Assembly (NCBI GenBank): GCA_025453375.1
Contig: JALOQT010000055.1
Span: forward strand, 1 to 9,958
Length of the DNA stretch: 9,958 bases
Origin: Phycisphaerales bacterium
Lineage (GTDB): Bacteria > Planctomycetota > Phycisphaerae > Phycisphaerales > UBA1924
Direction of reading: 5' to 3'
Part shown: positions 1-6,781 of the stretch, piece after piece
How the letters are laid out: each line of letters begins with the position of its first letter
Position numbering within the stretch: position 1 is the stretch's first letter
Notes under the pieces: generated by a model
Database searches by the model: none
Seen by the model: the letters and a program-made list of their open reading frames with translations, nothing else
Told to the model about the DNA's origin: nothing
Translations under genes and position numbers: made by a program

Positions 1-60
1 ACTCTTCATACGACGGGCGATTCGGATGAGCCTTCTGCGTAGAGGGTTTGTCAGTCGCGT
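1..60. other. Left edge, downstream of ccoQ
   Basis: These 60 bases follow the ccoQ stop on the minus strand. A minus-strand ATG at 9-7 could be the start of the next cco operon gene, for which ccoP would be the usual candidate. Only three codons are present and there is no good SD before it, so the identity cannot be supported. Confidence 0.25.
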
Positions 61-309
61 TCAAAGGGCACCTCCAGACACGTGCGCGTTCGATTCCTTC
101 GAGCCAGCCTTCGTCGAGTCACTCATCGTGCGGGCCATCCCGCTTGGCAGCACTTCGCCATCGAGCACCGCCTGCTTGATGTGCTTCTGACTCGCCCGCG
201 CCGAGGGGCGGAAAGCCGCCCACATCAGCAGGGCGAACGTCGTCAGGAAGATCACCAGCGCGATCGTCGGGAACATGTGCAGCTTCGCCGCACTCATGAT
301 CTCACTCAC
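61..309 (-). CDS. ccoQ: cbb3-type cytochrome c oxidase subunit CcoQ-like
   Basis: This is a small membrane protein of 82 aa. It has one hydrophobic segment at about residues 11-30 (core IALVIFLTTFALLMWAAF), followed by a polar cytoplasmic-type tail. CcoQ subunits are single-span proteins that stabilise the cbb3 oxidase complex, and this one sits directly after ccoNO, as expected for ccoNOQP order. I chose the GTG start at 309 because a strong SD sequence, AAGGAGGTG, lies at 322-314 with five to six bases of spacing. That start overlaps the ccoNO stop by eight bases, which implies translational coupling. An ATG at 297, four codons later, is the alternative (78 aa) but lies too far from the SD. 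Sequence identity in this family is low, so the call rests mainly on size, topology and position. Confidence 0.82.
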   Translation of the reverse strand: MSEIMSAAKLHMFPTIALVIFLTTFALLMWAAFRPSARASQKHIKQAVLDGEVLPSGMARTMSDSTKAGSKESNAHVSGGAL

Positions 310-2803
310 GGCCCACCTCCTTCTCGCTGCGTGCCTCGGGCTGCGCATCAGCCTTGACGGGCTTGGTCTCGCTGGTCTTGGCCTCGCTGGTCTTGGTCTC
401 CGCCGGCGGCCAGAACTTCGCATTCGGGTTCCACCCCTCCGGCTGCGTCAGGTCCGTACCTAGGCGCTGGATGTACGCCACCAGCGCGATGACCTTCTTG
501 TCGGCCATATCCGGGTACCCGCCCTGCTGCACCAGTTCCGCCGCGATCTGATTCGCCTGCGCCCGTGCCATCGCTTCGGCCACGCCAGGCTTCACAGCCT
601 CGCCATACGGCACGCCCAGCATCGCCATTCCCTGCACCCGTGCGCCCACGCCCTTGAAGTTGAACTGATCCTTCAGCAGGAACGCATACCCAGGCATGAT
701 CGACTGCGGCACCAGTGACCGCGGGTCCTCAAAGTGACGCACCTGCCAGTCATGGCTGCGCGATCCACCCTCGCGGGCCAGGTCCGGACCGATCCGGCGG
801 CTGCCCCACTGGAACGGATGGTCATAGATGTTCTCGCCAGCCTTGCTATACGCCCCATACCGCTTCGTCTCGGCCCAGATCGGCCGGATCATCTGGCTGT
901 GGCAGTTGTAGCAACCCTCCGACACGTAGATGTCGCGCCCCGCCAGCTCCAGCGGCGTGTAGGGCTTGACGCTCACGATCGTCGGCACATTGCTGCGGAT
1001 CAGGAACAGCGGGATGATCTCAAACAGGCTCGCCACCACCACCGCCAGCAGCGTCATGACCGTGAACTTGACCGGGCGACGCTCCCACACGCGGTGCCAC
1101 GCACCCTGCAAGAAGCGGTCCGCCGTGTGGCCCGCCTCAACGTTCGCCGGCAGCGTGCTCTTGACCGCCACCGCCGGAGCGCTATACACCGGCGCCAGCG
1201 CCGGGGCCGACTGCACGGGCACTTCATACGTCGCCGGCCGGTTCTTCCAGGTCATGTAGAGGTTGATGCCCGCGAAAATCACGCCGACGAAGTAGAGCGT
1301 GCCACCGAGCAGACGCGTCCAGTACATCGGGATGATTGCCAGCACCGTCTCGACAAAGTCCGGATACTGCAGCTGGCCCGTCTCGTCAACCGCACGCCAC
1401 ATCAGGCCCTGCGTCACGCCCGCCGCATACAGGCTGATCACGTACAGCAGGATGCCGATCGTGCCCATCCAGAAGTGCCAGTTCATCAGCTTCTTGCTCC
1501 AGAGCGGCGTCTGGAACAGCCGCGGCAGGAGCCAGTACATCATGCCGAACGCCAGGAACCCGTTCCACCCCAGCGCCCCGCCGTGCACGTGCGCGATGGT
1601 CCAGTCGGTGTAGTGCGTCAGGGCGTTGACGCTCTTGATCGACATCATCGGGCCTTCAAACGTGCTCATGCCGTAGAACGTCACACCGACGACGAAGAAC
1701 TTCAGGATCGGATCCTGCGCCACCTTGTGCCACGCGCCACGCAGCGTCAGCAGGCCGTTGATCATGCCGCCCCAGCTGGGCATCCACAGCATCAGCGAGA
1801 AGAGCATCCCCAGCGTGCTGGCCCACGCCGGCAAGCTGGTGTAGTGCAGGTGGTGCGGGCCGGCCCAGATGTAGATGAACACCAGGCTCCAGAAGTGGAT
1901 GATGCTCAGGCGATACGAATACACCGGCCGATCCGCAGCCTTGGGCATGAAGTAGTACATCAGCCCCAGGAACGGCGTCGTCAGGAAGAACGCCACCGCA
2001 TTGTGCCCATACCACCACTGCATGAACGCATCCTGCACCCCGGCATACACCGGGTAGCTCTTCATCACCACCTCGGCGCTGGGCATCGTCCCGCTGCGGA
2101 ACAGCTCAACAAGCCCGATCGGAATCCACAGGTTGTTGAACACATGCAGCACCGTCACCGTCACGATCGTGGCGATGTAGAACCAGATCGCAACATACAG
2201 ATGCCGCTCGCGCCGGTGGATCAGCGTCATGAAGAAGTTGGTCCCGAAGAACCCCAGCCACACCACCGCGATCGCCAGGTCGATCGGCCACTCAAGCTCG
2301 GCATACTCCTTGCCCTGCGTCACGCCCAGCGGCAGCGTCAGCGCCGCCGAGACGATGATCATCTGCCAGCCCCAGAAGTGCAGATTGCTCAGCTTGTCCG
2401 ACCACATCCGCGCCTTGCACACACGCTGCGTGCTGTAGTAGATGCCCGCGAAGATCGCATTGCCCGCAAACGCGAAAATCACCGCGTTGGTGTGCAGCGG
2501 CCGCAGACGACCGAAGTTCAGGAAGCTCGTCTCATACAGCGGCGACAGGAACGACAGTGGCTTGCTCCCGCCGATGTCCATCGTCGCCACCAGCGGCAGC
2601 GCCAACTGCAACGCGATGATCAACCCCACAAGCATCCCCACCGCCCCCCACACCCACATCGCCACGAGGAACTTGCGGACGATCGCATCGTCGTACGTAA
2701 ACGTCTCCATCGGCCCAGTCGCCTCATGATGAGACGAATCCTGCCCGACGCCGCGGCTCGCCGCCGCCACTGTTGCACTCGCACTGCCTTCAACGCTGCT
2801 CAT
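302..2803 (-). CDS. ccoNO: cbb3-type cytochrome c oxidase, fused CcoN-CcoO subunits I/II
   Basis: This is a terminal oxidase of 833 aa that reduces O2 to water and pumps protons in the cytoplasmic membrane. The CcoN part (about residues 35-525) is polytopic. It has the low-spin haem b region RPLHTNAVIFAFAGN (His about 104), the CuB region WWYGHNAV (His about 267), the paired CuB histidines in WAGPHHLHY (about 317-318) with a nearby helix VII Tyr, and the haem ligands in AHVHGGALGWNG (about 405 and 407). An Ala/Pro/Val linker of about 45 residues leads to the CcoO part. That part has one membrane span (about 579-603), the haem c site CYNCH (about 631-635) and a distal-Met region, QSIMPGY (Met about 703). 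Subunits I and II are usually separate proteins, so the fusion is the unusual feature. The C-terminal tail is charged and contains a short KTSE repeat. I chose the ATG at 2803 because GGAGG lies four bases upstream; a GTG at 2818 has no SD. Confidence 0.95.
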   Translation of the reverse strand: MSSVEGSASATVAAASRGVGQDSSHHEATGPMETFTYDDAIVRKFLVAMWVWGAVGMLVGLIIALQLALPLVATMDIGGSKPLSFLSPLYETSFLNFGRLRPLHTNAVIFAFAGNAIFAGIYYSTQRVCKARMWSDKLSNLHFWGWQMIIVSAALTLPLGVTQGKEYAELEWPIDLAIAVVWLGFFGTNFFMTLIHRRERHLYVAIWFYIATIVTVTVLHVFNNLWIPIGLVELFRSGTMPSAEVVMKSYPVYAGVQDAFMQWWYGHNAVAFFLTTPFLGLMYYFMPKAADRPVYSYRLSIIHFWSLVFIYIWAGPHHLHYTSLPAWASTLGMLFSLMLWMPSWGGMINGLLTLRGAWHKVAQDPILKFFVVGVTFYGMSTFEGPMMSIKSVNALTHYTDWTIAHVHGGALGWNGFLAFGMMYWLLPRLFQTPLWSKKLMNWHFWMGTIGILLYVISLYAAGVTQGLMWRAVDETGQLQYPDFVETVLAIIPMYWTRLLGGTLYFVGVIFAGINLYMTWKNRPATYEVPVQSAPALAPVYSAPAVAVKSTLPANVEAGHTADRFLQGAWHRVWERRPVKFTVMTLLAVVVASLFEIIPLFLIRSNVPTIVSVKPYTPLELAGRDIYVSEGCYNCHSQMIRPIWAETKRYGAYSKAGENIYDHPFQWGSRRIGPDLAREGGSRSHDWQVRHFEDPRSLVPQSIMPGYAFLLKDQFNFKGVGARVQGMAMLGVPYGEAVKPGVAEAMARAQANQIAAELVQQGGYPDMADKKVIALVAYIQRLGTDLTQPEGWNPNAKFWPPAETKTSEAKTSETKPVKADAQPEARSEKEVGRE
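366..395 (-). repeat. Two tandem 15-bp units encoding KTSE[A/T] in the CcoO tail
   Basis: Two adjacent 15-base units differ at one position (gtctcgctggtcttg and gcctcgctggtcttg on the plus strand), with a partial further copy on each side. They encode the KTSEA/KTSET stretch of the charged tail of CcoNO, after the cytochrome c domain. The repeat keeps the frame, so a copy-number change would lengthen or shorten the tail without breaking the protein. No function can be read from it. Confidence 0.7.
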
Positions 2804-2852
2804 AGGGCCTCCGGTCACTCCAGGCTCGATGGCTCACACTCCACGACCGATG

Positions 2853-2878
2853 GCAACTCACTTGACTAAAAGAGTTGC
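2853..2878. repeat. Inverted repeat in the ccoNO leader
   Basis: The arms GCAACTC (2853-2859) and GAGTTGC (2872-2878) are perfect complements separated by 12 bases. The repeat lies between the candidate promoter and the ccoNO start codon. It could be an operator or a hairpin in the mRNA leader. A 7-bp stem with a 12-base loop is only modestly stable and may be chance. Confidence 0.35.
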
Positions 2879-2890
2879 TGGTCGCTTTAT

Positions 2891-2919
2891 ATCATGCTTC
2901 CTCCATCGGCCCGTGTCAA
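2891..2919 (-). promoter_or_regulatory. Candidate sigma-70-type promoter for the cco operon
   Basis: On the minus strand a perfect TTGACA lies at 2919-2914, followed 17 bases later by CATGAT at 2896-2891, which matches TATAAT at four of six positions. A TATAAA at 2891-2886 is a better -10 hexamer but sits 22 bases from the -35, which is too far. AT-rich DNA lies upstream. Transcription would begin near 2884, giving a leader of about 80 bases before ccoNO. The match to E. coli consensus is seen in the sequence; its use in this organism is an inference. Confidence 0.4.
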
Positions 2920-3097
2920 GCCCCAATCGCAGCATTCAGAGAAAAACTGCGAAATCACGCGAATTTTGGCATACAGCACCCCCTGATTTGAGTGGATCAT
3001 CTCCCTCCAAATCGTTCAAATCATTCGACCAACATCTATGTTTGTCCGTTGATTGGGCCCCACCCCAGCCACCGCCTTCCCCGAGCCCCCGCACGTC

Positions 3098-3544
3098 TCA
3101 CCCGCGGTGGAAGAGCTTTTCCAGGTCACGGATGCTCAGCCGCACGCTCGTCGGCCGCCCGTGCGGGCAGGCGCTGATGCGTTCGATGCTGTCGCGATAC
3201 GCCACCAGTTCCGCGATCTCCAGTTCGCTGAGCTGGTTACCCGCCTTGATCGCCGCCTTGCAGGCCATCATGTCCAGCACTTCGGCCAGCGCTGCCTCCA
3301 GCGCTGCTGGGTCAGTCACGTTCGCCGCCGTCCACCCGTCCGTCACCAGCTTGCTCAGCAAGTCACTGACAAACGGCTCAAGCTCGACGTTCCGCTCCAG
3401 CAGGAAACTCGGAAAACTCGCCACCGCCACACTGGCTGGTCCAACAGCCGTCGCCTCGATCCCCAGCCGCGTTAGCAGCGGCCCAGCCGGCTCGACGACC
3501 TCCGCCGCCCGAGGCTCAACGCCTACAACCACCGGCACCAGCAA
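3098..3544 (-). CDS. mutL: MutL C-terminal domain fragment (out of frame with the N-terminal part)
   Basis: This fragment encodes most of the MutL dimerisation/endonuclease domain. Recognisable elements are QRLLVPV, the beta-clamp-binding type motif, whose Gln-Arg lie just upstream of this entry in the same frame. Further on come ACKAAIKAG (equivalent of the ACR motif), SACPHGRPT (the C-P-H-G-R-P metal-site motif) and a terminal LFHRG (F-x-R type ending). The frame stays open upstream past 3582, so the only possible start here, a TTG at 3544 inside the clamp motif, is not a credible initiation site. The piece is best read as the 3' part of mutL, reached by a -1 frame change at 3580-3586. The DQHA metal-binding motif that should precede the clamp motif is absent. 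It could be produced by frameshifting, be a decayed pseudogene half, or reflect a sequence error. Confidence 0.8.
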   Translation of the reverse strand: MLVPVVVGVEPRAAEVVEPAGPLLTRLGIEATAVGPASVAVASFPSFLLERNVELEPFVSDLLSKLVTDGWTAANVTDPAALEAALAEVLDMMACKAAIKAGNQLSELEIAELVAYRDSIERISACPHGRPTSVRLSIRDLEKLFHRG

Positions 3545-5040
3545 TCGCTGGCTCTCCAGGGGCTGGCCCTGCGCCTCCGGCCCCCCTGCAGCGGCCGCGT
3601 CGTCGGCGTCAAGTGCAGCAGTTCCGGCGCCTCGCTAGGCGCAACGGGCGCAGGCACCTCCGCCGCCGCCGCCGCCCCCCCGGCCGCCTGCAACGCCGCG
3701 AAGTCAATCCGCGTCTGCGGCGTGCCCATCCCGCTCCCAAACGCGCCCGCCCGCATCGCCTCGACAAACCGCTTGGTCTCCTCCGCCCGCTGCTGCAACG
3801 TCACCACCGGCCGCACAATCGCCGCCTCGCCCCCACCACCGCCCTCAACGTATCCAGCCCCCAGCAGGCCCAACCCACCTGCCCCACTGCCGGCATGATC
3901 AAACCGATGCCCGCGCGCCTCGCTGCTCCACCCCGCCGTCAGATCCTGCCCCTGCAGCGCGTCTCGCAGCGTCCGCAGGATCATCGAGTGCACCATCGAG
4001 CTGTCGCGAAAGCGAACCTCGGTCTTGGACGGATGCACATTCACATCCACCCCGCGCGGGTCCATCTCGATCAGCAACACCGCCGACGGATGACGCCCCG
4101 GCTCGATCAACCCGCGATACGCCTCCTTGATCGCATGTTGCACCGTCTTATCGCGGATGATGCGGCCATTGAGCGCCACATACTGCCCGCTGGCCGTCGC
4201 CCGCGCCAGGCTCGGCCGCCCGATCAGGCCCCACAGCGACATCGCCCCGGCGTGCATCGCCGAACGCTCCCCCACATCCGCCGAGACCTCGATCAGTTCC
4301 CCCTCCAGCTCCGCCCCGATGATCGCCAGCGCCCGCTGGCGAGGGGACTGGTCCGGCGGCAGATCCAGCGTCGTCCGCCCATTGCTCACCAGCGCAAAGC
4401 CGATATGCGGGTGCGCCACCGCCAACTGCTGCACCGTCTCGGTGCAGCGCTGCTGCTCAGTCTGCGGCGTGCGCAGGAACTTCCTTCGCGCCGGCGTATT
4501 GAAAAACACATTCCGCACCGTCACGCTCGTGCCCACCGGCCCCGGCGCCGGCCGCCTCGCCAGGATGACATCCCCCTCGCACTCAATGATCGCCGCACCG
4601 GCCATCTCCGCCGTGCGCGAGCGCAGGCTCATGCGCGACACGCTGGCAATGCTCGCCAGCGCCTCACCCCGAAAGCCCATCGTCCCGATGCGTTCAAGAT
4701 CATCCGCCGTGCTGACCTTGCTTGTCGCGTGCGGCGTCAAGGCCAAATCCAGCTCGGCCTCAGGAATGCCGTGGCCATCGTCAGTGATGCGGATCAGTTC
4801 GATCCCGCCTTGCTCAAGCTCGACGACGATCTTGCTGGCCCGCGCGTCCAGTGCATTCTCGATCAGTTCCTTGACGATGCTCTGCGGCCGCTCAACCACC
4901 TCGCCCGCCGCGATCTGGCTAGCCACCAGCGGCGGCAGCACCTGAATCGGCCGCCGCGTTGGCACTTGCCCTCCCCCATCACCCCCACCGGCCGCGCTGA
5001 CAGCAACGGCAACGCGACCAGGCTGGATCGATGCGGACAT
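3523..5040 (-). CDS. mutL: DNA mismatch repair protein MutL, N-terminal ATPase part (frame-disrupted)
   Basis: MutL is the GHKL ATPase that links mismatch recognition by MutS to strand incision. The N-terminal part is complete. It has the family start VLPPLVASQIAAGEVVERP (about 34-52), ATP-binding motif I in ELIENALDA (Glu 58, Asn 62), motif II DDGHGI (87-92), GFRGEAL (122-128) and VNVHPSKTEVRF (333-344). A low-complexity Gly/Ala/Pro linker follows from about residue 365. After LQGG (484-487) the frame runs into a basic, non-homologous tail of about 18 residues and stops at 3523. The true C-terminal domain continues in the -1 frame. Joining the two would give about 647 aa. The start at 5040 has no clear SD and adds about 30 residues before the conserved core, so a later start is possible. 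The gene is divergent from the dehydrogenase at 5259. Confidence 0.93.
   Translation of the reverse strand: MSASIQPGRVAVAVSAAGGGDGGGQVPTRRPIQVLPPLVASQIAAGEVVERPQSIVKELIENALDARASKIVVELEQGGIELIRITDDGHGIPEAELDLALTPHATSKVSTADDLERIGTMGFRGEALASIASVSRMSLRSRTAEMAGAAIIECEGDVILARRPAPGPVGTSVTVRNVFFNTPARRKFLRTPQTEQQRCTETVQQLAVAHPHIGFALVSNGRTTLDLPPDQSPRQRALAIIGAELEGELIEVSADVGERSAMHAGAMSLWGLIGRPSLARATASGQYVALNGRIIRDKTVQHAIKEAYRGLIEPGRHPSAVLLIEMDPRGVDVNVHPSKTEVRFRDSSMVHSMILRTLRDALQGQDLTAGWSSEARGHRFDHAGSGAGGLGLLGAGYVEGGGGGEAAIVRPVVTLQQRAEETKRFVEAMRAGAFGSGMGTPQTRIDFAALQAAGGAAAAAEVPAPVAPSEAPELLHLTPTTRPLQGGRRRRASPWRASDCWCRWL
3580..3586 (-). other. Frame junction in mutL: slippery-type heptamer G GGG GGC
   Basis: On the minus strand the zero-frame codons CAG GGG GGC form an X XXY YYZ heptamer within a G6 run. 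A -1 shift here joins the N-terminal part to a frame that reads PEAQGQPLESQRLLVPV, the true MutL C-terminal sequence. The same join would result if one G had been lost from a G7 run. Downstream structure is weak: CCAGCCCCTGG begins 13 bases after the heptamer, and CCAGC-GATT-GCTGG lies further on. Programmed shifting, mutation and sequence error cannot be separated from this sequence alone. Confidence 0.6.
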
Positions 5041-5258
5041 CCCCCAAGTTTACGCGACGGGCCACACCGCCGGTTCGGGCTGTCGGTTGATTTCACCCCA
5101 TCCCGCCAGCGCGAGCCCGCCAGTTTCTGCCAGGAAACCCCACCAATCAACGCACGACCACTCCGCCCCACTTCGCACGTCCAACCACCCCCACCCCTCT
5201 ACCATCGCCTCCTGCCCGTCTCGTCACTCACCACTCATCACTCCCATCGAGTCCATGC
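5041..5258. other. Divergent intergenic region between mutL and the dehydrogenase
   Basis: This 218-base region must hold both divergent promoters. The half next to the dehydrogenase is strongly pyrimidine-rich on the plus strand (about 5160-5250) and lacks any SD-like purine tract before the ATG at 5259. I could not identify a -35/-10 pair I would defend on either strand, and I see no gene in it. Confidence 0.5.
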
Positions 5259-6599
5259 ATGGCAACCTCCGGCTTTGATCGCTTCGAATCGCACTTCTTC
5301 CGCGCCCCGTCGATCGTCGTGCACTGGAATGACGACCGCACCTGCGCCCAGGGCTGGATGTGCATCGACGAGCTGCGAGGCAACGCCGCCGGCGGCGGCA
5401 CACGCATGCACGAAATCGGCACGCGCGAGGAAGCCATCTTCCTGGCCAAGACCATGGGCGTCAAGTTCCGCGTCTGCGGCCCCGCAATCGGCGGCGGCAA
5501 AAGCGTCCTGCGCTACGACCACCGCGCCAAGGACAAGAAAGACGTCCTCCACCGCTGGTACACCCACATCGCCCCCTATCTCCGCCATCACTACGGCACC
5601 GGCGGCGATGTCGGTGTCGACGAAGTCGTCGATGCGACCCTCGCCATCGAGGCCACCACCGGCCTGAAGCACCCGCAGGCCGGCATCATCATCGGCCACT
5701 TCGCCCAGGACGCAAAGGCCACGCAGCAGGCCATCGCCCGCATGCGCGCCGGTGTCGAAGCCAAGGTCAGCGACGGCAAACTCCCCGCCACGCCCACGGG
5801 CCAGAAGCACTGGCACGCCGCCGATGTCGCCACCGGCGCCGGCGTCGTCCGCAGCATCGAGGCCTACGCCAAGACCCGCAAGATCGACCTCGCGGGCAAA
5901 CGCGTCGTGATCGAGGGCTTCGGCGCTGTCGGCGCATTCGCCGGGCACTATCTCGCCCAGCTCGGCGCGATCGTCATCGGTGCCAGCACCGCTGGCGACA
6001 AGCCCGGCACGCTGCGTCTGGCGATCGATGAGAAGGGCCTGGATGTCGATGCGCTGGTCACCGCGACCTTCGCCAACGGCCGCCGCCTCCCCGCCGCCGG
6101 GCACGCGGCGTATCGCAAGACCGCCACCGTCCGCGACGTCAAACCCGCCAAGAGCACCATGTTGCTGGAGCTCGAACACGGCGCAGACATCTTCGTCCCC
6201 GCCGCCGCCAGCCACACGATCGGCAAAGCCCAGCTCAAGGCCCTGGCCAAGGCCGGCATCAGCCTCTGGGCCTGCGGCGCCAATAACCCCTTCGACCATG
6301 GCTACGCCCGCGGCGAAGCGATGACCGACTATCCCGCCGCCGTCAAGCACATGCTCCGCCTGATGAAGGACGCCGACGATCGCTTCGCGATCATCCCCGA
6401 CTTCGTCGCCAACAGCGGCATGGCCCGCGCCTTCGCCTACCTCATGGAGCCGACGAGCACCCCGACGGCCGACGCCGTGCTCACCGACGTCCGCACCAGC
6501 ATGGACCGCGCCGTGGCGACGCTCCTTGACGGCCACCGCCCGGGCAAGAAACGCGACAAGGGCCTGCTCAGCCGCGGCTACGAAGCGTTTTTGGCGTGA
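5259..6599 (+). CDS. Glu/Leu/Phe/Val family amino-acid dehydrogenase
   Basis: This 446-aa enzyme should carry out NAD(P)-dependent reversible oxidative deamination of an amino acid to its 2-oxo acid and ammonia. The substrate domain has GGGTRMH (45-51), Lys 69 and the catalytic-type lysine in GPAIGGGKSV (Lys 81), matching the two lysines of leucine dehydrogenases. GTGGDVGVDE (113-122) supplies the conserved Asp (117). The nucleotide-binding domain has GFGAVG (220-225), a GxGxxG fingerprint. ADIFVPAA (309-316), ANNP (341-344) and IPDFVANSG (379-387) are also family hallmarks. The GGGKS form resembles Leu/Phe/Val dehydrogenases more than glutamate dehydrogenases, which usually have GGxKGG, but substrate choice cannot be settled here. 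The length is normal and the gene intact. The start has no SD; an ATG at 5255 is out of frame. It is transcribed alone, divergent from mutL. Confidence 0.9.
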   Translation: MATSGFDRFESHFFRAPSIVVHWNDDRTCAQGWMCIDELRGNAAGGGTRMHEIGTREEAIFLAKTMGVKFRVCGPAIGGGKSVLRYDHRAKDKKDVLHRWYTHIAPYLRHHYGTGGDVGVDEVVDATLAIEATTGLKHPQAGIIIGHFAQDAKATQQAIARMRAGVEAKVSDGKLPATPTGQKHWHAADVATGAGVVRSIEAYAKTRKIDLAGKRVVIEGFGAVGAFAGHYLAQLGAIVIGASTAGDKPGTLRLAIDEKGLDVDALVTATFANGRRLPAAGHAAYRKTATVRDVKPAKSTMLLELEHGADIFVPAAASHTIGKAQLKALAKAGISLWACGANNPFDHGYARGEAMTDYPAAVKHMLRLMKDADDRFAIIPDFVANSGMARAFAYLMEPTSTPTADAVLTDVRTSMDRAVATLLDGHRPGKKRDKGLLSRGYEAFLA

Positions 6600-6781
6600 G
6601 TGTCGCTGCGACGACGAACCGAGCCAGGCCGGCACATCAATCGCGTGAAGCGGGCTAATACGCGCGTGACCCGACACGTCAGTACGATCGTTGTCCCTCT
6701 CGCACAAGCCCCCGCGCACTCGCCCCAACTACTTCGTCTCCTGCCTTTCTCAGGGCCCTCCGGGCCTCTGGAGTTATCCCT
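6600..6781. other. Convergent intergenic region
   Basis: This gap of 182 bases separates the plus-strand dehydrogenase from the minus-strand kinase-like gene. I see no credible coding sequence in it. Its only clear structure is the GC-rich hairpin near its right end. Confidence 0.5.
6751..6770. terminator. GC-rich hairpin, possible bidirectional terminator
   Basis: CAGGGCCC (6751-6758) pairs with GGGCC-T-CTG (6762-6770), giving an eight-pair stem with one bulged T and a TCC loop. It lies 11 bases beyond the stop codon of the minus-strand kinase-like gene and about 150 bases beyond the dehydrogenase stop. No T-tract follows it on either strand, so it is not a textbook intrinsic terminator. 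Its position between convergent genes is the main argument for the call. Confidence 0.4.

Larger units (their letters stand above)
2804..3097. other. Intergenic region between mutL end and ccoNO start
   Basis: This stretch of about 294 bases holds no credible gene. It is clearly richer in A and T than its surroundings between about 2860 and 3050, as is common for a promoter region. It must contain the signals that end mutL transcription and start ccoNO. Within it are a candidate promoter, an inverted repeat in the likely ccoNO leader, and a near-perfect tandem 9-mer at 3009-3026 (aaatcgttc/aaatcattc). I found no convincing FNR-type site and no clear terminator with a T-tract. Confidence 0.6.

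Noticed and set aside
734..2869. A 711-codon open frame on the plus strand opposite ccoNO
   Set aside because: It is a shadow of the GC-rich oxidase gene. Its protein is dominated by Arg, His, Gln and Pro and has no domain-like pattern.
2988..3000. TTGAGTGGATCAT as an FNR/ANR-type site for the cco operon
   Set aside because: The half-sites are separated by one base fewer than the TTGAT-N4-ATCAA consensus and both outer bases differ. It also lies upstream of the candidate promoter.
3031..3042. Palindrome AACATCTATGTT as a terminator after mutL
   Set aside because: The stem is at most five pairs around two bases, is AT-rich, and has no following T-tract on the minus strand.
3586..3598. Overlapping PstI and NotI recognition sequences at the mutL frame junction, hinting at a cloning junction
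   Set aside because: Both sites are GC-rich words expected by chance in this DNA, and the flanking MutL sequence on both sides appears to come from the same gene.
3660..3682. GCC trinucleotide tract plus C7 run as a second frameshift site in mutL
   Set aside because: The reading frame gives a plausible Ala-rich linker on both sides, and no other frame gives recognisable MutL sequence there.
3613..5667. A 684-codon plus-strand open frame opposite mutL and across the intergenic region
   Set aside because: It has Arg/Pro/His-rich composition, spans a divergent promoter region and runs into the dehydrogenase in another frame. The opposite strand encodes clear MutL motifs.
6601..6612. GTCGCTGCGAC just after the dehydrogenase stop as a terminator
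   Set aside because: The palindrome leaves only a one- to three-base loop with a four- to five-pair stem and no T-tract.
5238..6728. A 496-codon minus-strand open frame opposite the dehydrogenase
   Set aside because: It is Gly/Ala/Asp-rich antisense sequence typical of high-GC codon bias. The plus strand has all family motifs.
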